A stretch of DNA of 64,000 nucleotides from Caballeronia calidae. GTDB taxonomy: Bacteria > Pseudomonadota > Gammaproteobacteria > Burkholderiales > Burkholderiaceae. This document shows, in pieces, positions 43,284-52,971 of the stretch. The position numbers and the translations under genes were made by a program. Positions within the stretch are counted from its first letter, which is position 1. The number at the start of each line of letters is the position of its first letter. The notes under the pieces are model-generated. The model was not told where the DNA came from and made no database searches. It saw only the letters and a program-made list of their open reading frames with translations. The stretch spans positions 124,001-188,000 of the forward strand of contig NZ_FCOX02000008.1 in the NCBI RefSeq assembly GCF_900044055.2, in the 5' to 3' direction.

Positions 43284-44197
43284 CCACGCGCCGCGCCTTT
43301 CTGCGCGCGGCCGCCGCCGCAACCCTCGCGGCGCAGGCCGACCGCGCGGCGCACGCCGCCGACGCGCCGCTTCAGCCGATGCACAAACGCCCCATTCCGT
43401 CGACCAATGAAGGCTTGCCCGTCATCGGCTGCGGCACGTGGCGCACCTTCGACGTCGGCGACGACGCCGCCCGCCGCCGCGAACTCGCCGGCGTCCTGCG
43501 CGTGCTTTTCGGCGCAGGCGGATCGGTGATCGATTCATCGCCGATGTACGGGTCCTCCGAAGCCGTCGCGGGCGCGCTGCTCGCCGAAGCGCACACGCGC
43601 GACAAAGCCTTCATCGCCACCAAGGTCTGGACCGATGGCCGCGCCGCCGGCATCGCGCAGATGGAGCAGTCGATGCGCCTGTGGCAGACCGATCGCATCG
43701 ACCTCATGCAGATCCACAACCTGCTCGACTGGCGCACGCATCTCGCCACCCTGCGCGACTGGAAAGCCGCCGGAAAAGTCCGCTACATCGGCGTCACGCA
43801 CTACACGTCGGGCGCGTTTCCGCAAGTCGAAGCGGTGCTGCGTTCCGAGCGCATCGACTTCGTGCAGATCAACTACGCCGCCAACGACCGCGATGCGCAA
43901 GCGCGCCTTCTGCCGCTCGCCGCCGAGCGCGGCGTCGCGGTGATCGTCAATCAGCCGTTCGGCGGCGGCTCGCTGCTCGCGAGCCTCAAGAACCGCCCGC
44001 TGCCCGCGTTCGCGCAAGAACTCGGCTGCACCTCGTGGGCACAGCTTCTGCTGAAATTCGTGCTGGGCAACCCGGCCGTCACGTGCGTGATTCCCGGCAC
44101 CGGACGGCGCGAATACATGATCGACAACGCGCACGCGGGCGTCGGCGTTTATCCCGATGCCGCGATGACCCGGCGCATCGCCGACGCAGTCGCATAA
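43280..44197 (+). CDS. Exported aldo/keto reductase
   Basis: A 305-residue TIM-barrel oxidoreductase with a Tat signal (TTRRAFLRAAAAATLAAQA, cleaved near AHAADA). The catalytic elements of AKRs are seen: Asp-Tyr region SSPMYGSSEAVAG, the Lys in FIATKVWTD, and His-type region YIGVTHYTSG. Periplasmic AKRs of this type are common in proteobacteria but their substrates are unknown. Translation appears to depend on the short leader ORF that overlaps its start. Confidence 0.87.
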   Translation: MTTRRAFLRAAAAATLAAQADRAAHAADAPLQPMHKRPIPSTNEGLPVIGCGTWRTFDVGDDAARRRELAGVLRVLFGAGGSVIDSSPMYGSSEAVAGALLAEAHTRDKAFIATKVWTDGRAAGIAQMEQSMRLWQTDRIDLMQIHNLLDWRTHLATLRDWKAAGKVRYIGVTHYTSGAFPQVEAVLRSERIDFVQINYAANDRDAQARLLPLAAERGVAVIVNQPFGGGSLLASLKNRPLPAFAQELGCTSWAQLLLKFVLGNPAVTCVIPGTGRREYMIDNAHAGVGVYPDAAMTRRIADAVA

Positions 44198-44208
44198 AGG
44201 AGTCCGCC

Positions 44209-44631
44209 ATGAGCGATCCATTCGACCTTCAGCGCTTCGTCGACGCCCAGGAAAGCGTCATCGACGATGTGCGCGCCGAGCTCTCCGCCGGCCGCAAGCG
44301 CACGCACTGGATGTGGTTCGTCTTCCCGCAGATCGCCGGTCTCGGCCACAGCGCGATGGCGCAGCATTACGCGATCTCATCGTGCGACGAAGCGAAGGCG
44401 TATCTCGCGCATCCGGTTCTGGGTGCGCGGCTCGTCGAGCTGACGCGCATCGTCAACGGGGTGCAGGGGCGCGGCGTCGATCAGATTTTTGGCTATCCGG
44501 ACGACATGAAATTTCATTCGTCGATGACGCTCTTCGCGCGCACCGCCGACGATCCCGACGTCTTCGATGAAGCGCTGCGCCGCTACTTCGGCGGCCAGGC
44601 CGACGACGCGACGCTCGACCGCCTGCAATGA
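44209..44631 (+). CDS. DUF1810 family protein
   Basis: A 140-residue soluble protein with the DUF1810 signatures FVDAQESV, HWMWFVFPQIAGLG and PDDMKFHSSMTLF. Known relatives include calpastatin-annotated proteins, but no biochemical role is established. AAAGGAG lies seven bases before the ATG, 11 bases after the aldo/keto reductase stop, so both are likely in one operon. Confidence 0.88.
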   Translation: MSDPFDLQRFVDAQESVIDDVRAELSAGRKRTHWMWFVFPQIAGLGHSAMAQHYAISSCDEAKAYLAHPVLGARLVELTRIVNGVQGRGVDQIFGYPDDMKFHSSMTLFARTADDPDVFDEALRRYFGGQADDATLDRLQ

Positions 44632-44687
44632 CGGGCATGGCGGTTGCGCTTCGCTGAAACATCGACGTTTCACCGGAGCCGAGCGCC

Positions 44688-44903
44688 ATGAGCACATCCT
44701 TCAAGCTGCACGATCACGTCCGCTGGAACACGCCGCAGGGCGAAACGACGGGACATATCGTGCGTGTCGTCACCGAACGCACGACGCTCGACGGCCATAC
44801 CGTCGACGCGTCGCGCGAGGATCCGCACTTCGAGGTCGAAAGCGACAAGAGCGGCAAGCGCGCCGTGCACAAGGCCGACGCGCTGACGCACGTATCGCGC
44901 TGA
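44688..44903 (+). CDS. DUF2945 (hypervirulence-associated TUDOR-like) protein
   Basis: A 71-residue SH3/Tudor-like small protein: DHVRWNTPQGETTGHIVRV, then HFEVESDKSGKRAVHKADAL. It matches the DUF2945 pattern in length and order. GGAGC precedes the ATG. It follows the DUF1810 gene by 56 bases. Function unknown; relatives are often near stress genes. Confidence 0.85.
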   Translation: MSTSFKLHDHVRWNTPQGETTGHIVRVVTERTTLDGHTVDASREDPHFEVESDKSGKRAVHKADALTHVSR

Positions 44904-45060
44904 AACACGCGCCGCACGTTCGCACTATTGCAGTGCGCGCGACGCATCCTTACACCGTTCCTGCAGAAACCACGATTAACGTTCAAACTTCTACCGCGCC
45001 GGAAGCTTGAATGCGCATTCCATTGAACCGGTTTGCCCAATCCTTTGAGGAATCGAACCA

Positions 45061-45498
45061 ATGAAATCGAAACTCGTGGCACTGCTCGTTGCATCGTCGG
45101 CACTCGGCCTGACTTCCACGGCATCGTTCGCCCAGGTTGCGGGGTCGCAGCCGCTCGGCGTATCGGTCGAGGTGTCGACCGCCATCATCGACGGCTGGAG
45201 CATCAAGAAATCCGTTCTCAACAAGCCTGTCGTGAACGAACAGGGACAGCGCGTCGGCGTGATCAACGACATCATCGTCGCGCCCGACAAATCGGTTTCG
45301 TTCGCGATCATCGCGGCGAACAAGTTCCTCGGCGTGGCGCGTCACGACGTCGCCATTCCCATCGAGCAGCTCGACGTAAAGAACGGCCAGTTCGTGCTCG
45401 CGGGCGCGACGAAGGACGCGATCAAGGCGCTGCCCGAGTTCCAGTACACCAAGGTGAAGGCGACGCCCAAGCCGCGCGCGGAATTCGAGCATCATTGA
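45061..45498 (+). CDS. Exported PRC-barrel domain protein
   Basis: A 145-residue protein with a signal peptide (KLVALLVASSALGLTSTASFA) and a single PRC-barrel fold (VVNEQGQRVGVINDIIVAPDKSVSFAIIAAN...RHDVAIPIEQL). PRC-barrels bind RNA or proteins in cytosolic contexts; exported single-domain forms are common in Burkholderiaceae with no known role. GAGGAA lies before the ATG. A terminator-like hairpin follows. Confidence 0.87.
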   Translation: MKSKLVALLVASSALGLTSTASFAQVAGSQPLGVSVEVSTAIIDGWSIKKSVLNKPVVNEQGQRVGVINDIIVAPDKSVSFAIIAANKFLGVARHDVAIPIEQLDVKNGQFVLAGATKDAIKALPEFQYTKVKATPKPRAEFEHH

Positions 45499-45518
45499 TG
45501 CATCGTTTCAGGTAAACC

Positions 45519-45552
45519 GGGGCGGCCACGTTCTCGTGCGCCGCCTCGTTTT
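45519..45552 (+). terminator. Rho-independent terminator after the PRC-barrel gene
   Basis: GGGGCGGC and GCCGCCTC form an 8-bp stem (one G-T pair) around a 13-base loop, followed by GTTTTC. It ends just before the next gene's upstream region. Confidence 0.5.
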
Positions 45553-45592
45553 CATTCACGCGCCGCTCAACCCTCAACCCGGAGCCCCGCCG

Positions 45593-46585
45593 ATGTTCAA
45601 CGCCCTCATGCTCGAAAAACAGGACGACCGCACGGTCGCATCCATCAAGTCGCTCGACGAATCGAGCCTTGCTGCTTCCGGTGATGGCGACGTGCTGGTG
45701 CGCGTCGAATTTTCGACGCTCAACTACAAGGACGGACTCGCGATCACGGGCAAGAGCCCGGTCGTGCGCAAGTGGCCGATGGTGCCGGGCATCGACTTCG
45801 CGGGCGTCGTCGAGACGAGCGCGCACCCGGACTACCGGCCCGGCGACAAAGTGGTGCTGAACGGCTGGGGCGCGGGCGAAACGCATTGGGGCGGGCTCGC
45901 GCAGAAGGCGCGCGTGCCGGGCGATCATCTGATTCCCTTGCCCGCGAAGATCACGACGCGCCAGGCGATGGCCGTCGGCACCGCGGGCTATACGGCGATG
46001 TTGTGCGCGCAGGCGCTGGAAAAGCACGGCGTGAGCGCCGCGGACGGCGACGTGCTCGTGACGGGCGCGAACGGCGGCGTCGGCAGCTTTGCCGTCGCGA
46101 TTCTGGCGAAGCGCGGGTTTCGCGTGATCGCGTCGACGGGGCGTCCTGAGGAAGCCGAACGGCTGCGCGAACTGGGCGCGGCGGATATCGTCGAGCGCGC
46201 GAGCCTGTCCGAGCCGGGCAAGCCGCTGCAGAAGGAGCGCTGGGCGGCGGCGGTCGATTGCGTCGGCAGCCATACGCTGGCGAACGTCTGCGCGAGCCTG
46301 CGCTACGGCGGCGCGGTGGCCGCCTGCGGCCTCGCGCAAGGCATGGATCTCCCGGCGACGGTCGCGCCGTTCATCTTGCGCGGCGTCGCCCTGCTGGGCG
46401 TGGACAGCGTCTACGTGCCGCGCGAGCGGCGCATCGCGGCGTGGCAGGCGATCGCCGATGAAGTGCCGGTCGCGACCATCGAAAGCGTCGCGACGGTCAT
46501 TCCGCTCGCCGATGCGCCCGACGTCGCCGCGCGTCTGTTGCGCGGCGAAGTGAAGGGACGCGTGATCGTCGACGTCAACGCCTGA
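45593..46585 (+). CDS. acuI: AcuI/YhdH-type acrylyl-CoA reductase (MDR family)
   Basis: A 330-residue zinc-free medium-chain reductase. It has STLNYKDGLAITG, VPGIDFAGVV, the conserved GWGAGETHWGGLAQ, the nucleotide loop VTGANGGVGSFAVAIL and a C-terminal LLRGEVKGRVIVD, all typical of AcuI/YhdH. The enzyme reduces acryloyl-CoA to propionyl-CoA with NADPH, protecting against acrylate. GGAGC lies upstream of the ATG at 45593. It converges on the chemotaxis receptor gene nine bases away. Confidence 0.9.
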   Translation: MFNALMLEKQDDRTVASIKSLDESSLAASGDGDVLVRVEFSTLNYKDGLAITGKSPVVRKWPMVPGIDFAGVVETSAHPDYRPGDKVVLNGWGAGETHWGGLAQKARVPGDHLIPLPAKITTRQAMAVGTAGYTAMLCAQALEKHGVSAADGDVLVTGANGGVGSFAVAILAKRGFRVIASTGRPEEAERLRELGAADIVERASLSEPGKPLQKERWAAAVDCVGSHTLANVCASLRYGGAVAACGLAQGMDLPATVAPFILRGVALLGVDSVYVPRERRIAAWQAIADEVPVATIESVATVIPLADAPDVAARLLRGEVKGRVIVDVNA

Positions 46586-46594
46586 GCCGGCGTC

Positions 46595-48253
46595 TCAGAA
46601 GGCGCTCCAGCCGTCGGCGTTGACCCGCTTCGGCATCGCCACGGGCGCCGCGCGCCGCGCGGGCTTCACAACTGGCGCATGCACCGCCGCCGCGCCGTTC
46701 ACCGTGAAGAACGCCACCGCTTCGTTGAGCCTGCGTCCCTGCTCCTCGAGCGAAGTGGCGGCGGCCGCCGCTTCTTCCACGAGCGCGGCGTTCTGCTGCG
46801 TGACTTCATCCATCTGGGCGATGGCGTGATTCACCTGCTCGATGCCGCGTCCCTGCTCCGCCGACGCCGCCGCGATCTCCTGCATGATGTCCGTCACGCG
46901 CGCGACGGCCTGCGTGACTTCGATCATCGTCGTGCCCGCTTCTCCGGCCAGCACGGAGCCGTCGCGCACCTTGGCCGTCGAATCCGCGATCAGCTCCTTG
47001 ATCTCCTTCGCCGCCGTCGACGAACGCTGCGCCAGGCTGCGCACTTCGCTCGCCACGACCGCGAAGCCGCGGCCCTGCTCGCCCGCGCGCGCGGCCTCGA
47101 CCGCTGCATTGAGCGCTAGGATGTTGGTCTGAAACGCGATGCCCTCGATGATCCCGGTGATCTCCGCGATGTGGCCGGCGCTGTCGCTGATGCCGGTCAT
47201 CGTCTCGACCACGCGGCCGACGACATCGCTGCCCTTCTTCGCGATAGCCGACGCGTTCGACGCGAGCGTGCTCGCCTGCTGCGCGTTCTCGGCGTTCTGA
47301 CGCACCGTCGAGGTCAGCTCTTCCATGCTCGCCGCCGTCTGCTGCAGCGACGCGGCCTGCTCTTCGGTGCGCTGGCTCAGATCGGTGTTGCCGGTCGCGA
47401 GCTCCTGCGCCGCGCCGCCGACCGCGCCGCTGCTTTCGCGCACGCGGCTCACGGTTTCGGTGAGGCGCGTGTTCATCGTCGCGAGCGCGCGCAGCAGGTC
47501 GCCGGTTTCGTCCTTCGTGTCCGCGACGATGCGGCTCGTCAGATCGCCGCGCGCCACCGTCCGCGCGATGCCGACCGCCTCGCCGATCGGCGTCGTGATC
47601 GAGCGCGTGACCATCACGCCCGCGATTCCCGCGAAGAGCGCCGCCGCCGCGCACAGCGCAATCAGCACGTTGCGCTGCGCCTGAAAGCTCTCCTGGTCGG
47701 CACGCACGATGTCCTCGCGGCGCGCGGCGGTGTACGTCGCGTAATCGTCGGTGGCCTTGATGAGTTGCGCGAGCAGCGGACGGCACTGCTCGTCGAGCGC
47801 CCGCACCGCCTCGTCGTGCCTGCCCGCGAGCGCAAGCCCGACGATGTTCGTCGCGACGGGCCCGTACAGCGCCTCCACGCGCACCATTTCCGCGGCGAGG
47901 GTCTTCGCCTTCTCGCTCGTGTCGGTCGCGCTGGCGAGCATGTCGTTCAGTTGCTTGAGACGCGCTCGCACGTCCTCGTGGGCGCGCGTGACTTCGGCCT
48001 TTTCCAGTTCGAGGTCGGCGGGCTTCGTGACGAGCACCAGATTGCGCGCCGCGATCGCGCGCCGGTCGACGGCCGTGCGGATCTGGCCGGCGACGTCGGC
48101 CCGCGCGTTGATGCCGTTCACGTAATGAGCAAAGCCGTCGGTCGCATCGGACAGCGCGCGCAGCGACATGCCCGCTACCAGCACGACCAGCACGGCCAGA
48201 ATGCCGAATCCTGCGATCAACCTGTTTTTGATCGTGATGTTCTTGAGATTCAT
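46595..48253 (-). CDS. Methyl-accepting chemotaxis protein
   Basis: A 552-residue receptor. It has an N-terminal membrane helix (about 12-32), a ~155-residue periplasmic four-helix ligand domain, a second helix (about 190-213), a HAMP region and a signalling domain with the hairpin tip [38 protein letters not shown]. The [21 protein letters not shown] segment is a typical methylation helix. The C-terminus (GWSAF) resembles, but does not match, the NWETF tether for CheR/CheB. Ligand unknown. The 258-base gap to the divergent aminotransferase gene holds both promoters; none was clear. Confidence 0.93.
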   Translation of the reverse strand: MNLKNITIKNRLIAGFGILAVLVVLVAGMSLRALSDATDGFAHYVNGINARADVAGQIRTAVDRRAIAARNLVLVTKPADLELEKAEVTRAHEDVRARLKQLNDMLASATDTSEKAKTLAAEMVRVEALYGPVATNIVGLALAGRHDEAVRALDEQCRPLLAQLIKATDDYATYTAARREDIVRADQESFQAQRNVLIALCAAAALFAGIAGVMVTRSITTPIGEAVGIARTVARGDLTSRIVADTKDETGDLLRALATMNTRLTETVSRVRESSGAVGGAAQELATGNTDLSQRTEEQAASLQQTAASMEELTSTVRQNAENAQQASTLASNASAIAKKGSDVVGRVVETMTGISDSAGHIAEITGIIEGIAFQTNILALNAAVEAARAGEQGRGFAVVASEVRSLAQRSSTAAKEIKELIADSTAKVRDGSVLAGEAGTTMIEVTQAVARVTDIMQEIAAASAEQGRGIEQVNHAIAQMDEVTQQNAALVEEAAAAATSLEEQGRRLNEAVAFFTVNGAAAVHAPVVKPARRAAPVAMPKRVNADGWSAF

Positions 48254-48511
48254 ATTGTGGGGTTCTCTCAGGGTCCGTTCGGGGAACGTATGGCGCCAGG
48301 ACGTTTCGCACTGTACGAACGTTCGCCTTCTTGTGAGGCACTGCGCTCTTGTTACTGATTACGGCGGCGCCGATTCGGTCTGAAGGGTAAAGATGCAGAG
48401 GGCGTGCGTTTGATCGATGCGCCCGCGCGACCAACTTACACAACGATGGCGGATCGGCGATACTGAACGTTCGTGCTCGCCCCCGCCACGATTACTCAAC
48501 ATTCCGAACCG

Positions 48512-49768
48512 ATGCCCGATCTCCTCGATTACCGCACGCCCGATTTCGAAGCCGCGCTCGCCGCGCTGCCGCCCACGCCCGCGACCGGCCTCGCCACCGA
48601 CGCGCACTACTGGGACGCCGTGCGCGGCCTGTGGCGTCATTCGGATGCGCTGATCAATCTGGAGAACGGCTTCTGGGGTGCGATGACCGAGCCGGTGAAA
48701 GCGATGTTCCAGCACTGGACCGATCGCGTGAACCACGAGACGACGCTCCTGATCCGCCCGCATCTGATGCCGCTGTATCAGGGCTTGCGCGAGCGGCTCG
48801 CCGCGGCGATGGGCTGTGCCGTCGAGGAAATCGAGCTGACGCGCAACGCGACCGAAGCGCTGCTCGCGCTCATCAGCGGCTACAACCGCGTGGCGCCCGG
48901 CGATACCGTGCTCTACAGCGATCTCGATTACCCGTGCGGCAAGGACGCGATGGAATGGCTGCGCGAGCGGCGCGGCGTCACGCCCGTGCGCATCACGATG
49001 CCCGAGCCCGCCACGCGCGAAGCGGTTCTGGACGCCTACGCGAAGGCGCTGCGCGACCATCCGCGCACGAAGCTCGTGCTGCTCTCGCATGTGTGCTTCG
49101 CGACCGGCCTCGTGCTGCCCGTCGCCGAGATATCGGCGATGGCGAAGGACATGGGCGCCGACGTGATCGTCGATGCCGCGCATTCCTGGGGACAACTCGA
49201 TTTCGACGTGCCCGACCTCAATGCGCCGTTCGCCGCGCTGAATCTGCACAAGTGGATCGGCGCGCCGCTCGGCTGCGGCGCGATCTATATCCGCCGTGGG
49301 CACGTCGCGTCGATCGATCCGTATTTCGGCGACCGCACCTGGCCCGCCGACGACATCCGCGCGCGCGTGCATACCGGCTCGCCGAACTTCGCCGCGTGGT
49401 TCACGCTGCCGTCCGCGCTGGACGTGCATGGCGCGATCGGGGCAAAGGCGAAGGAGGCGCGTCTGCGTGCGTTGCGCGATGCGTGGGCCAAGCCGGCGCG
49501 CGAACTTCCCGGCGTGCAGATCATGACGCCGGACGATCCGTCGATGACCGCGGGCATCACCGCGTTCCGCCTGAAGGGCCACACGACCAAAGCAGCCTGC
49601 GATGCGATCGTCGCCGCGTTGCGCGAGCGCTTCGGCGTGTTCACCGTGACGCGCCCCGGTCCCGACGCCGGTGAAGTGGTCCGCGTGACGCCCGCGCTCT
49701 TCTCGCGCATGTCGGATGCGAAGCGTCTCTACGAAGGCATCGAAACGCTGTCGCGCGAATCGAAGTAA
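48512..49768 (+). CDS. Class V aminotransferase (PLP enzyme)
   Basis: A 418-residue PLP enzyme of the NifS/isopenicillin-epimerase-like class V family. Visible are LTRNATEALLALISGYN (cofactor phosphate region), DAAHSWGQ (PLP Asp) and ALNLHKWIGAPLGCGAIYIR with the likely PLP lysine. N-terminal Tat or Sec signals are absent, so it is cytosolic. An upstream GTG at 48473 could add 13 residues; neither start has a strong site. Substrate not inferable. It converges with the sirtuin gene, three bases apart. Confidence 0.88.
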   Translation: MPDLLDYRTPDFEAALAALPPTPATGLATDAHYWDAVRGLWRHSDALINLENGFWGAMTEPVKAMFQHWTDRVNHETTLLIRPHLMPLYQGLRERLAAAMGCAVEEIELTRNATEALLALISGYNRVAPGDTVLYSDLDYPCGKDAMEWLRERRGVTPVRITMPEPATREAVLDAYAKALRDHPRTKLVLLSHVCFATGLVLPVAEISAMAKDMGADVIVDAAHSWGQLDFDVPDLNAPFAALNLHKWIGAPLGCGAIYIRRGHVASIDPYFGDRTWPADDIRARVHTGSPNFAAWFTLPSALDVHGAIGAKAKEARLRALRDAWAKPARELPGVQIMTPDDPSMTAGITAFRLKGHTTKAACDAIVAALRERFGVFTVTRPGPDAGEVVRVTPALFSRMSDAKRLYEGIETLSRESK

Positions 49769-49771
49769 GCG

Positions 49772-50602
49772 TTAGCCCGCCACCGGCCGCGCGTCGAGGC
49801 GCTCGATCAGGCCCGCGAGCGCCTCCGAGCACGGCGCTTCGATCTTCAGCGCGAGGAGCGCGTCGGCGCGCGTCTTGCCGATGTTGATCGCCGCGATCGG
49901 CTTGCCGCTTCTCGCGGCCCACTCGCAGAAGCGGTAGCCCGAATACACCATCAGCGACGAGCCGACGACGAGCATCGCGTCGGCGGCTTCGAGCGAGCGC
50001 GCCGCGTCGTCGACGAGCGCGCGCGGCACGCTTTCGCCGAAGAACACCACGTCGGGCTTGAGCACGCCGCCGCAGCGCGTGCAGCCGGGAACATCGAACG
50101 AGGCGAAGTCGAGATCCTCGATGTGCGCGTCGCCGTCCGGCACCGCGGGCGCCGTGTAGCCGACGAAATCCGGATTCGCCGCTTCCAGCATGCGCTGCAC
50201 CGCCGCGCGCGTATGGCGTTCGCCGCATTCGATGCAGCGCACGCGGCCGATATTGCCGTGCAGCTCGATCACGTCGGGATTGCCGGCGCGCGTGTGCAAG
50301 CCATCGACATTCTGCGTGACCAGCCGATGCACCCGCGAACGCGCCGCCAGCGCCCGCAGCGCGTGATGCGCGGCGTTCGGCTCGGCGTGCGCCACCACCG
50401 GCCAGCCGATCAGGCTGCGCGCCCAGTAACGGCGCCGCGCGTAGTCCGAACCGAGAAAATCCTTCAGCAGGATCGGCGCGCGGCCGGTGCGTTGGCCCTC
50501 GCGGTCGCGATAACAGGGAATGCCCGATTCCGTGCTGATGCCCGCGCCCGAAAGCACGAAAAGCCGCGGATGCCGTTCGACGAATTCATGAAGCTGATGC
50601 AC
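49772..50602 (-). CDS. NAD-dependent protein deacylase, Sir2 family
   Basis: A 276-residue sirtuin. The NAD motif is FVLSGAGISTESGIPCYRD; the catalytic His lies in VIELHGNIGRVRC after TQNVDGLHTRAG. Zinc is held by CIEC and CTRC, and GSSLMVYSG follows. It would remove acyl groups from lysines of cytosolic enzymes. The start is a GTG with AGGAAA upstream. It stands alone, divergent from the zinc alcohol dehydrogenase. Confidence 0.93.
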   Translation of the reverse strand: MHQLHEFVERHPRLFVLSGAGISTESGIPCYRDREGQRTGRAPILLKDFLGSDYARRRYWARSLIGWPVVAHAEPNAAHHALRALAARSRVHRLVTQNVDGLHTRAGNPDVIELHGNIGRVRCIECGERHTRAAVQRMLEAANPDFVGYTAPAVPDGDAHIEDLDFASFDVPGCTRCGGVLKPDVVFFGESVPRALVDDAARSLEAADAMLVVGSSLMVYSGYRFCEWAARSGKPIAAINIGKTRADALLALKIEAPCSEALAGLIERLDARPVAG

Positions 50603-50700
50603 GTGGTTTCCTTATGGCGCGCGTCGAGCGCGGTTCGTCCTCGTCGAAATATATGGCGAAACCGCGCGCGCCGCTGCCCTCGCCTCTGGCCTTACCACTT

Positions 50701-50747
50701 TTTCAATATTGAAATTGGCTTGACCAAATCGGCCAGCGTCGTTAGAT
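50701..50747 (+). promoter_or_regulatory. Promoter and 14-bp palindromic operator of the alcohol dehydrogenase gene
   Basis: The perfect palindrome TTTCAATATTGAAA (50701-50714) is followed by TTGACC (50720-50725), a 16-base spacer and TTAGAT (50742-50747), 40 bases before the start codon. The palindrome abuts the -35 box, so an activator or repressor site is likely. The divergent sirtuin gene begins 98 bases away. Confidence 0.6.
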
Positions 50748-50787
50748 TGTCGGACGCCCCACTCCAACGACACCACGAGACACGAGC

Positions 50788-51798
50788 ATGCTGACCGTCA
50801 TTTGCGAAACGCCCGGAACCCTGAAAGCCGAACAGCGCGAGAAGCCGCAGCGCGGCGATAACGAAGTGCTGCTGCGCGTGAAGCGCGTCGGCGTGTGCGG
50901 CACGGACCTGCACATCTTCACCGGCAATCAGCCGTACCTTTCGTATCCGCGCGTGATGGGCCATGAACTCTCCGGCGTGATCGAGGAAGCGGACGCGTCG
51001 AGCGGCCTGAAGGCGGGCGACACCGTCTACGTCATGCCCTATCTCTCATGCGGCAAGTGCATTGCGTGCCGTCAGGGCAAGACCAACTGCTGCGTGAACA
51101 TCCAGGTGCTGGGCGTGCATCGCGACGGCGCGTTCACCGAGTATCTGAATCTGCCCGCGCAGTTCGTCCACAAGGCCGAAGGCGTCACGCTCGATCAGGC
51201 CGCGATGGTCGAATTCCTCGCGATCGGCGCGCACGCCGTGCGCCGCGCGGACGTGCAACCGGGCCAGCGCGTGCTGGTGGTCGGCACGGGTCCGATCGGC
51301 ATGGCGGCGATCACGTTCTCGCGTCTGCGCGGCGCGAACGTCACGGCCCTCGACACGCGCGAAGACCGTCTCGCGTTCTGCAAGCGCGAACTGAAGGTCG
51401 ATGCAACCGTGCAGATCGGCGAGCGCGACAAGGAAGAACTGTCGAAGCTCACGAACGGCGAATTTTTCGATGTCGTGTTCGACGCGACCGGCAACTCGCG
51501 CGCGATGGAGCGCGGCTTCGAGTTCATCGCGCATGGCGGGAAGTACGTGCTGGTGTCGATCGTGCCGGACCGCATCTCCTTCGCCGATCCCGAATTCCAC
51601 AAGCGCGAGGCGACGCTGCTCGCGAGCCGCAACGCGACGCCCGAAGACTTCGAAACGGTGCTCGCCGCGATGCGCAAGGGCGAAGTGCCGACGGACGCGC
51701 TCAACACGCATCGGCTGACGCTCTCCGACGTGCCCGAGCAGTTCTCTTCCCTGCTCGATCCGAAGGCGGGCGTCGTGAAGGCGATCGTCGAGTGCTGA
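50788..51798 (+). CDS. Zinc-dependent alcohol dehydrogenase (polyol/hexonate type)
   Basis: A 336-residue medium-chain dehydrogenase. Catalytic zinc ligands are in VGVCGTDLHIF and MGHELSG; the structural-zinc loop is CGKCIACRQGKTNCC. The NAD motif is VLVVGTGPIGMAA with an acidic residue after the second strand (ALDTRED), which favours NAD over NADP. The family includes sorbitol-, galactitol- and L-galactonate-5-dehydrogenases; the exact polyol or aldonate is not certain. It has its own promoter with a palindromic operator and no neighbouring transporter. Confidence 0.87.
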   Translation: MLTVICETPGTLKAEQREKPQRGDNEVLLRVKRVGVCGTDLHIFTGNQPYLSYPRVMGHELSGVIEEADASSGLKAGDTVYVMPYLSCGKCIACRQGKTNCCVNIQVLGVHRDGAFTEYLNLPAQFVHKAEGVTLDQAAMVEFLAIGAHAVRRADVQPGQRVLVVGTGPIGMAAITFSRLRGANVTALDTREDRLAFCKRELKVDATVQIGERDKEELSKLTNGEFFDVVFDATGNSRAMERGFEFIAHGGKYVLVSIVPDRISFADPEFHKREATLLASRNATPEDFETVLAAMRKGEVPTDALNTHRLTLSDVPEQFSSLLDPKAGVVKAIVEC

Positions 51799-51814
51799 TG
51801 TGCCGATAGCCTGA

Positions 51815-52213
51815 TCAGGGCGCGCCGCGCGCAAAGCGCGGCCGCCCTTGGGCGTCGTGCCACGGCTCGGCGCTCTTGCACCAGATTTCGTACTGCGGCG
51901 GATAAAGCCCGGTTTCATCGAAGATGCCGGTCGGCACTTCGATCTCGTCCACGCCGTCGAAGGCCAGATAGATCGGCGAGCCGCATGCCGGGCAATGGTG
52001 CCGCTTCCCGGTCGGCGAGCTTTCCCAGGCGACCGTATCGCCCGATACGTGAAACGCGTTGCGCGGGAAGATCGCATACACGCCGAACGGCGCGCCGTGG
52101 ATGCGGCGGCACGTCATGCAGTGGCACAGATTCACTTCCTTCGGCTCGCCCGCGACGCGCACGCGCACCGCGCCGCACGCGCATCCGCCTTCGTGAAGCG
52201 GCCGAGCGTTCAT
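51815..52213 (-). CDS. GFA (Gfa/CENP-V fold) zinc-binding protein
   Basis: A 132-residue protein with the GFA zinc pattern: GGCACGAVRV, LCHCMTCRRIHGAPFG and HHCPACGSPIYL. The family was named for glutathione-dependent formaldehyde activation, but most members have unknown activity. Its start overlaps the stop of the upstream small exported protein (ATGA), so the two are coupled. It ends 16 bases from the alcohol dehydrogenase stop. Confidence 0.88.
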   Translation of the reverse strand: MNARPLHEGGCACGAVRVRVAGEPKEVNLCHCMTCRRIHGAPFGVYAIFPRNAFHVSGDTVAWESSPTGKRHHCPACGSPIYLAFDGVDEIEVPTGIFDETGLYPPQYEIWCKSAEPWHDAQGRPRFARGAP

Positions 52214-52770
52214 CGCACGAAATAACCGCGGTTCTGCATGCAGTCGCTATAGGCGCGCCAGTAACGCGCCATCGGCGGTTCGGGCGGCGGCAGCGGCGGC
52301 ATCTTCATGTCGCCGCCGTAGATCGCGTCGGAGGCGCCGGAAGCGCCGGCCGCCATCGATGCGGGCATCGCGGGAAGGCCGGGCATCGGGCCGGACGCGC
52401 CGGGCGGCATGGACGCGGCCGCCATCGGCACCGCCGATGCGCCCGAAGCCGCCATCACCGCCGATGCACCCGACGCCGCCACCGCGGCTGAAGCGCCGTG
52501 CGCGCCCGACGCGGCCGGCGGCAGCGGCGGCTCGACCGGACGCGGCGGCGTGAGCACACGCGTTTCGCGCTGCGCATCGCGCGGCGGTGTCTGCGATTCG
52601 CGCGCCATGTTCACTTTCGTCGTCTGATTGGCGTAGCCGTAGCACGCGGCGTTATCGATCGATTGCTGCCACGCGCTCTGGCTGCGGCCGGGCACGGTGA
52701 GCGGCTGTTGTGCGAAGGCGGCGCCACACGCCGCGAGCAAGGCGATTCCCGCGTAAGTGGAAGGTCTCAT
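52210..52770 (-). CDS. Exported Ala/Ser/Gly/Pro-rich protein of unknown function
   Basis: A 186-residue protein, not recognised. A signal peptide (STYAGIALLAACGAAFA, cleavage before QQPL) is followed by a cysteine-containing segment (AACYGYANQ), a low-complexity region built on repeats of ASGASA (about residues 85-150) and a C-terminal YWRAYSDCMQNRGYFVR. The last segment resembles that of small Burkholderia periplasmic proteins. Two cysteines could pair. The start at 52770 has a weak GGGGAA. It overlaps the GFA gene by four bases. Confidence 0.7.
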   Translation of the reverse strand: MRPSTYAGIALLAACGAAFAQQPLTVPGRSQSAWQQSIDNAACYGYANQTTKVNMARESQTPPRDAQRETRVLTPPRPVEPPLPPAASGAHGASAAVAASGASAVMAASGASAVPMAAASMPPGASGPMPGLPAMPASMAAGASGASDAIYGGDMKMPPLPPPEPPMARYWRAYSDCMQNRGYFVR

Positions 52771-52971
52771 TGGCTTGCGGTTCCCCGATGCGGTTTTATT
52801 AGTCGTTGCAGGCCGCACCGCCACGAGTGATCGAGCGGCGCGAGTCTGCGCCGGGCCTGCTGTCAAGGATACCGCGAGCGCGGGATGGTCCACGCCAGAA
52901 GCACCGGCATCTTCCGCCAATTTTTCAGACATGGAGCGCGTCCGCTCATATGAAGCGGGAAACGTCGCGCG

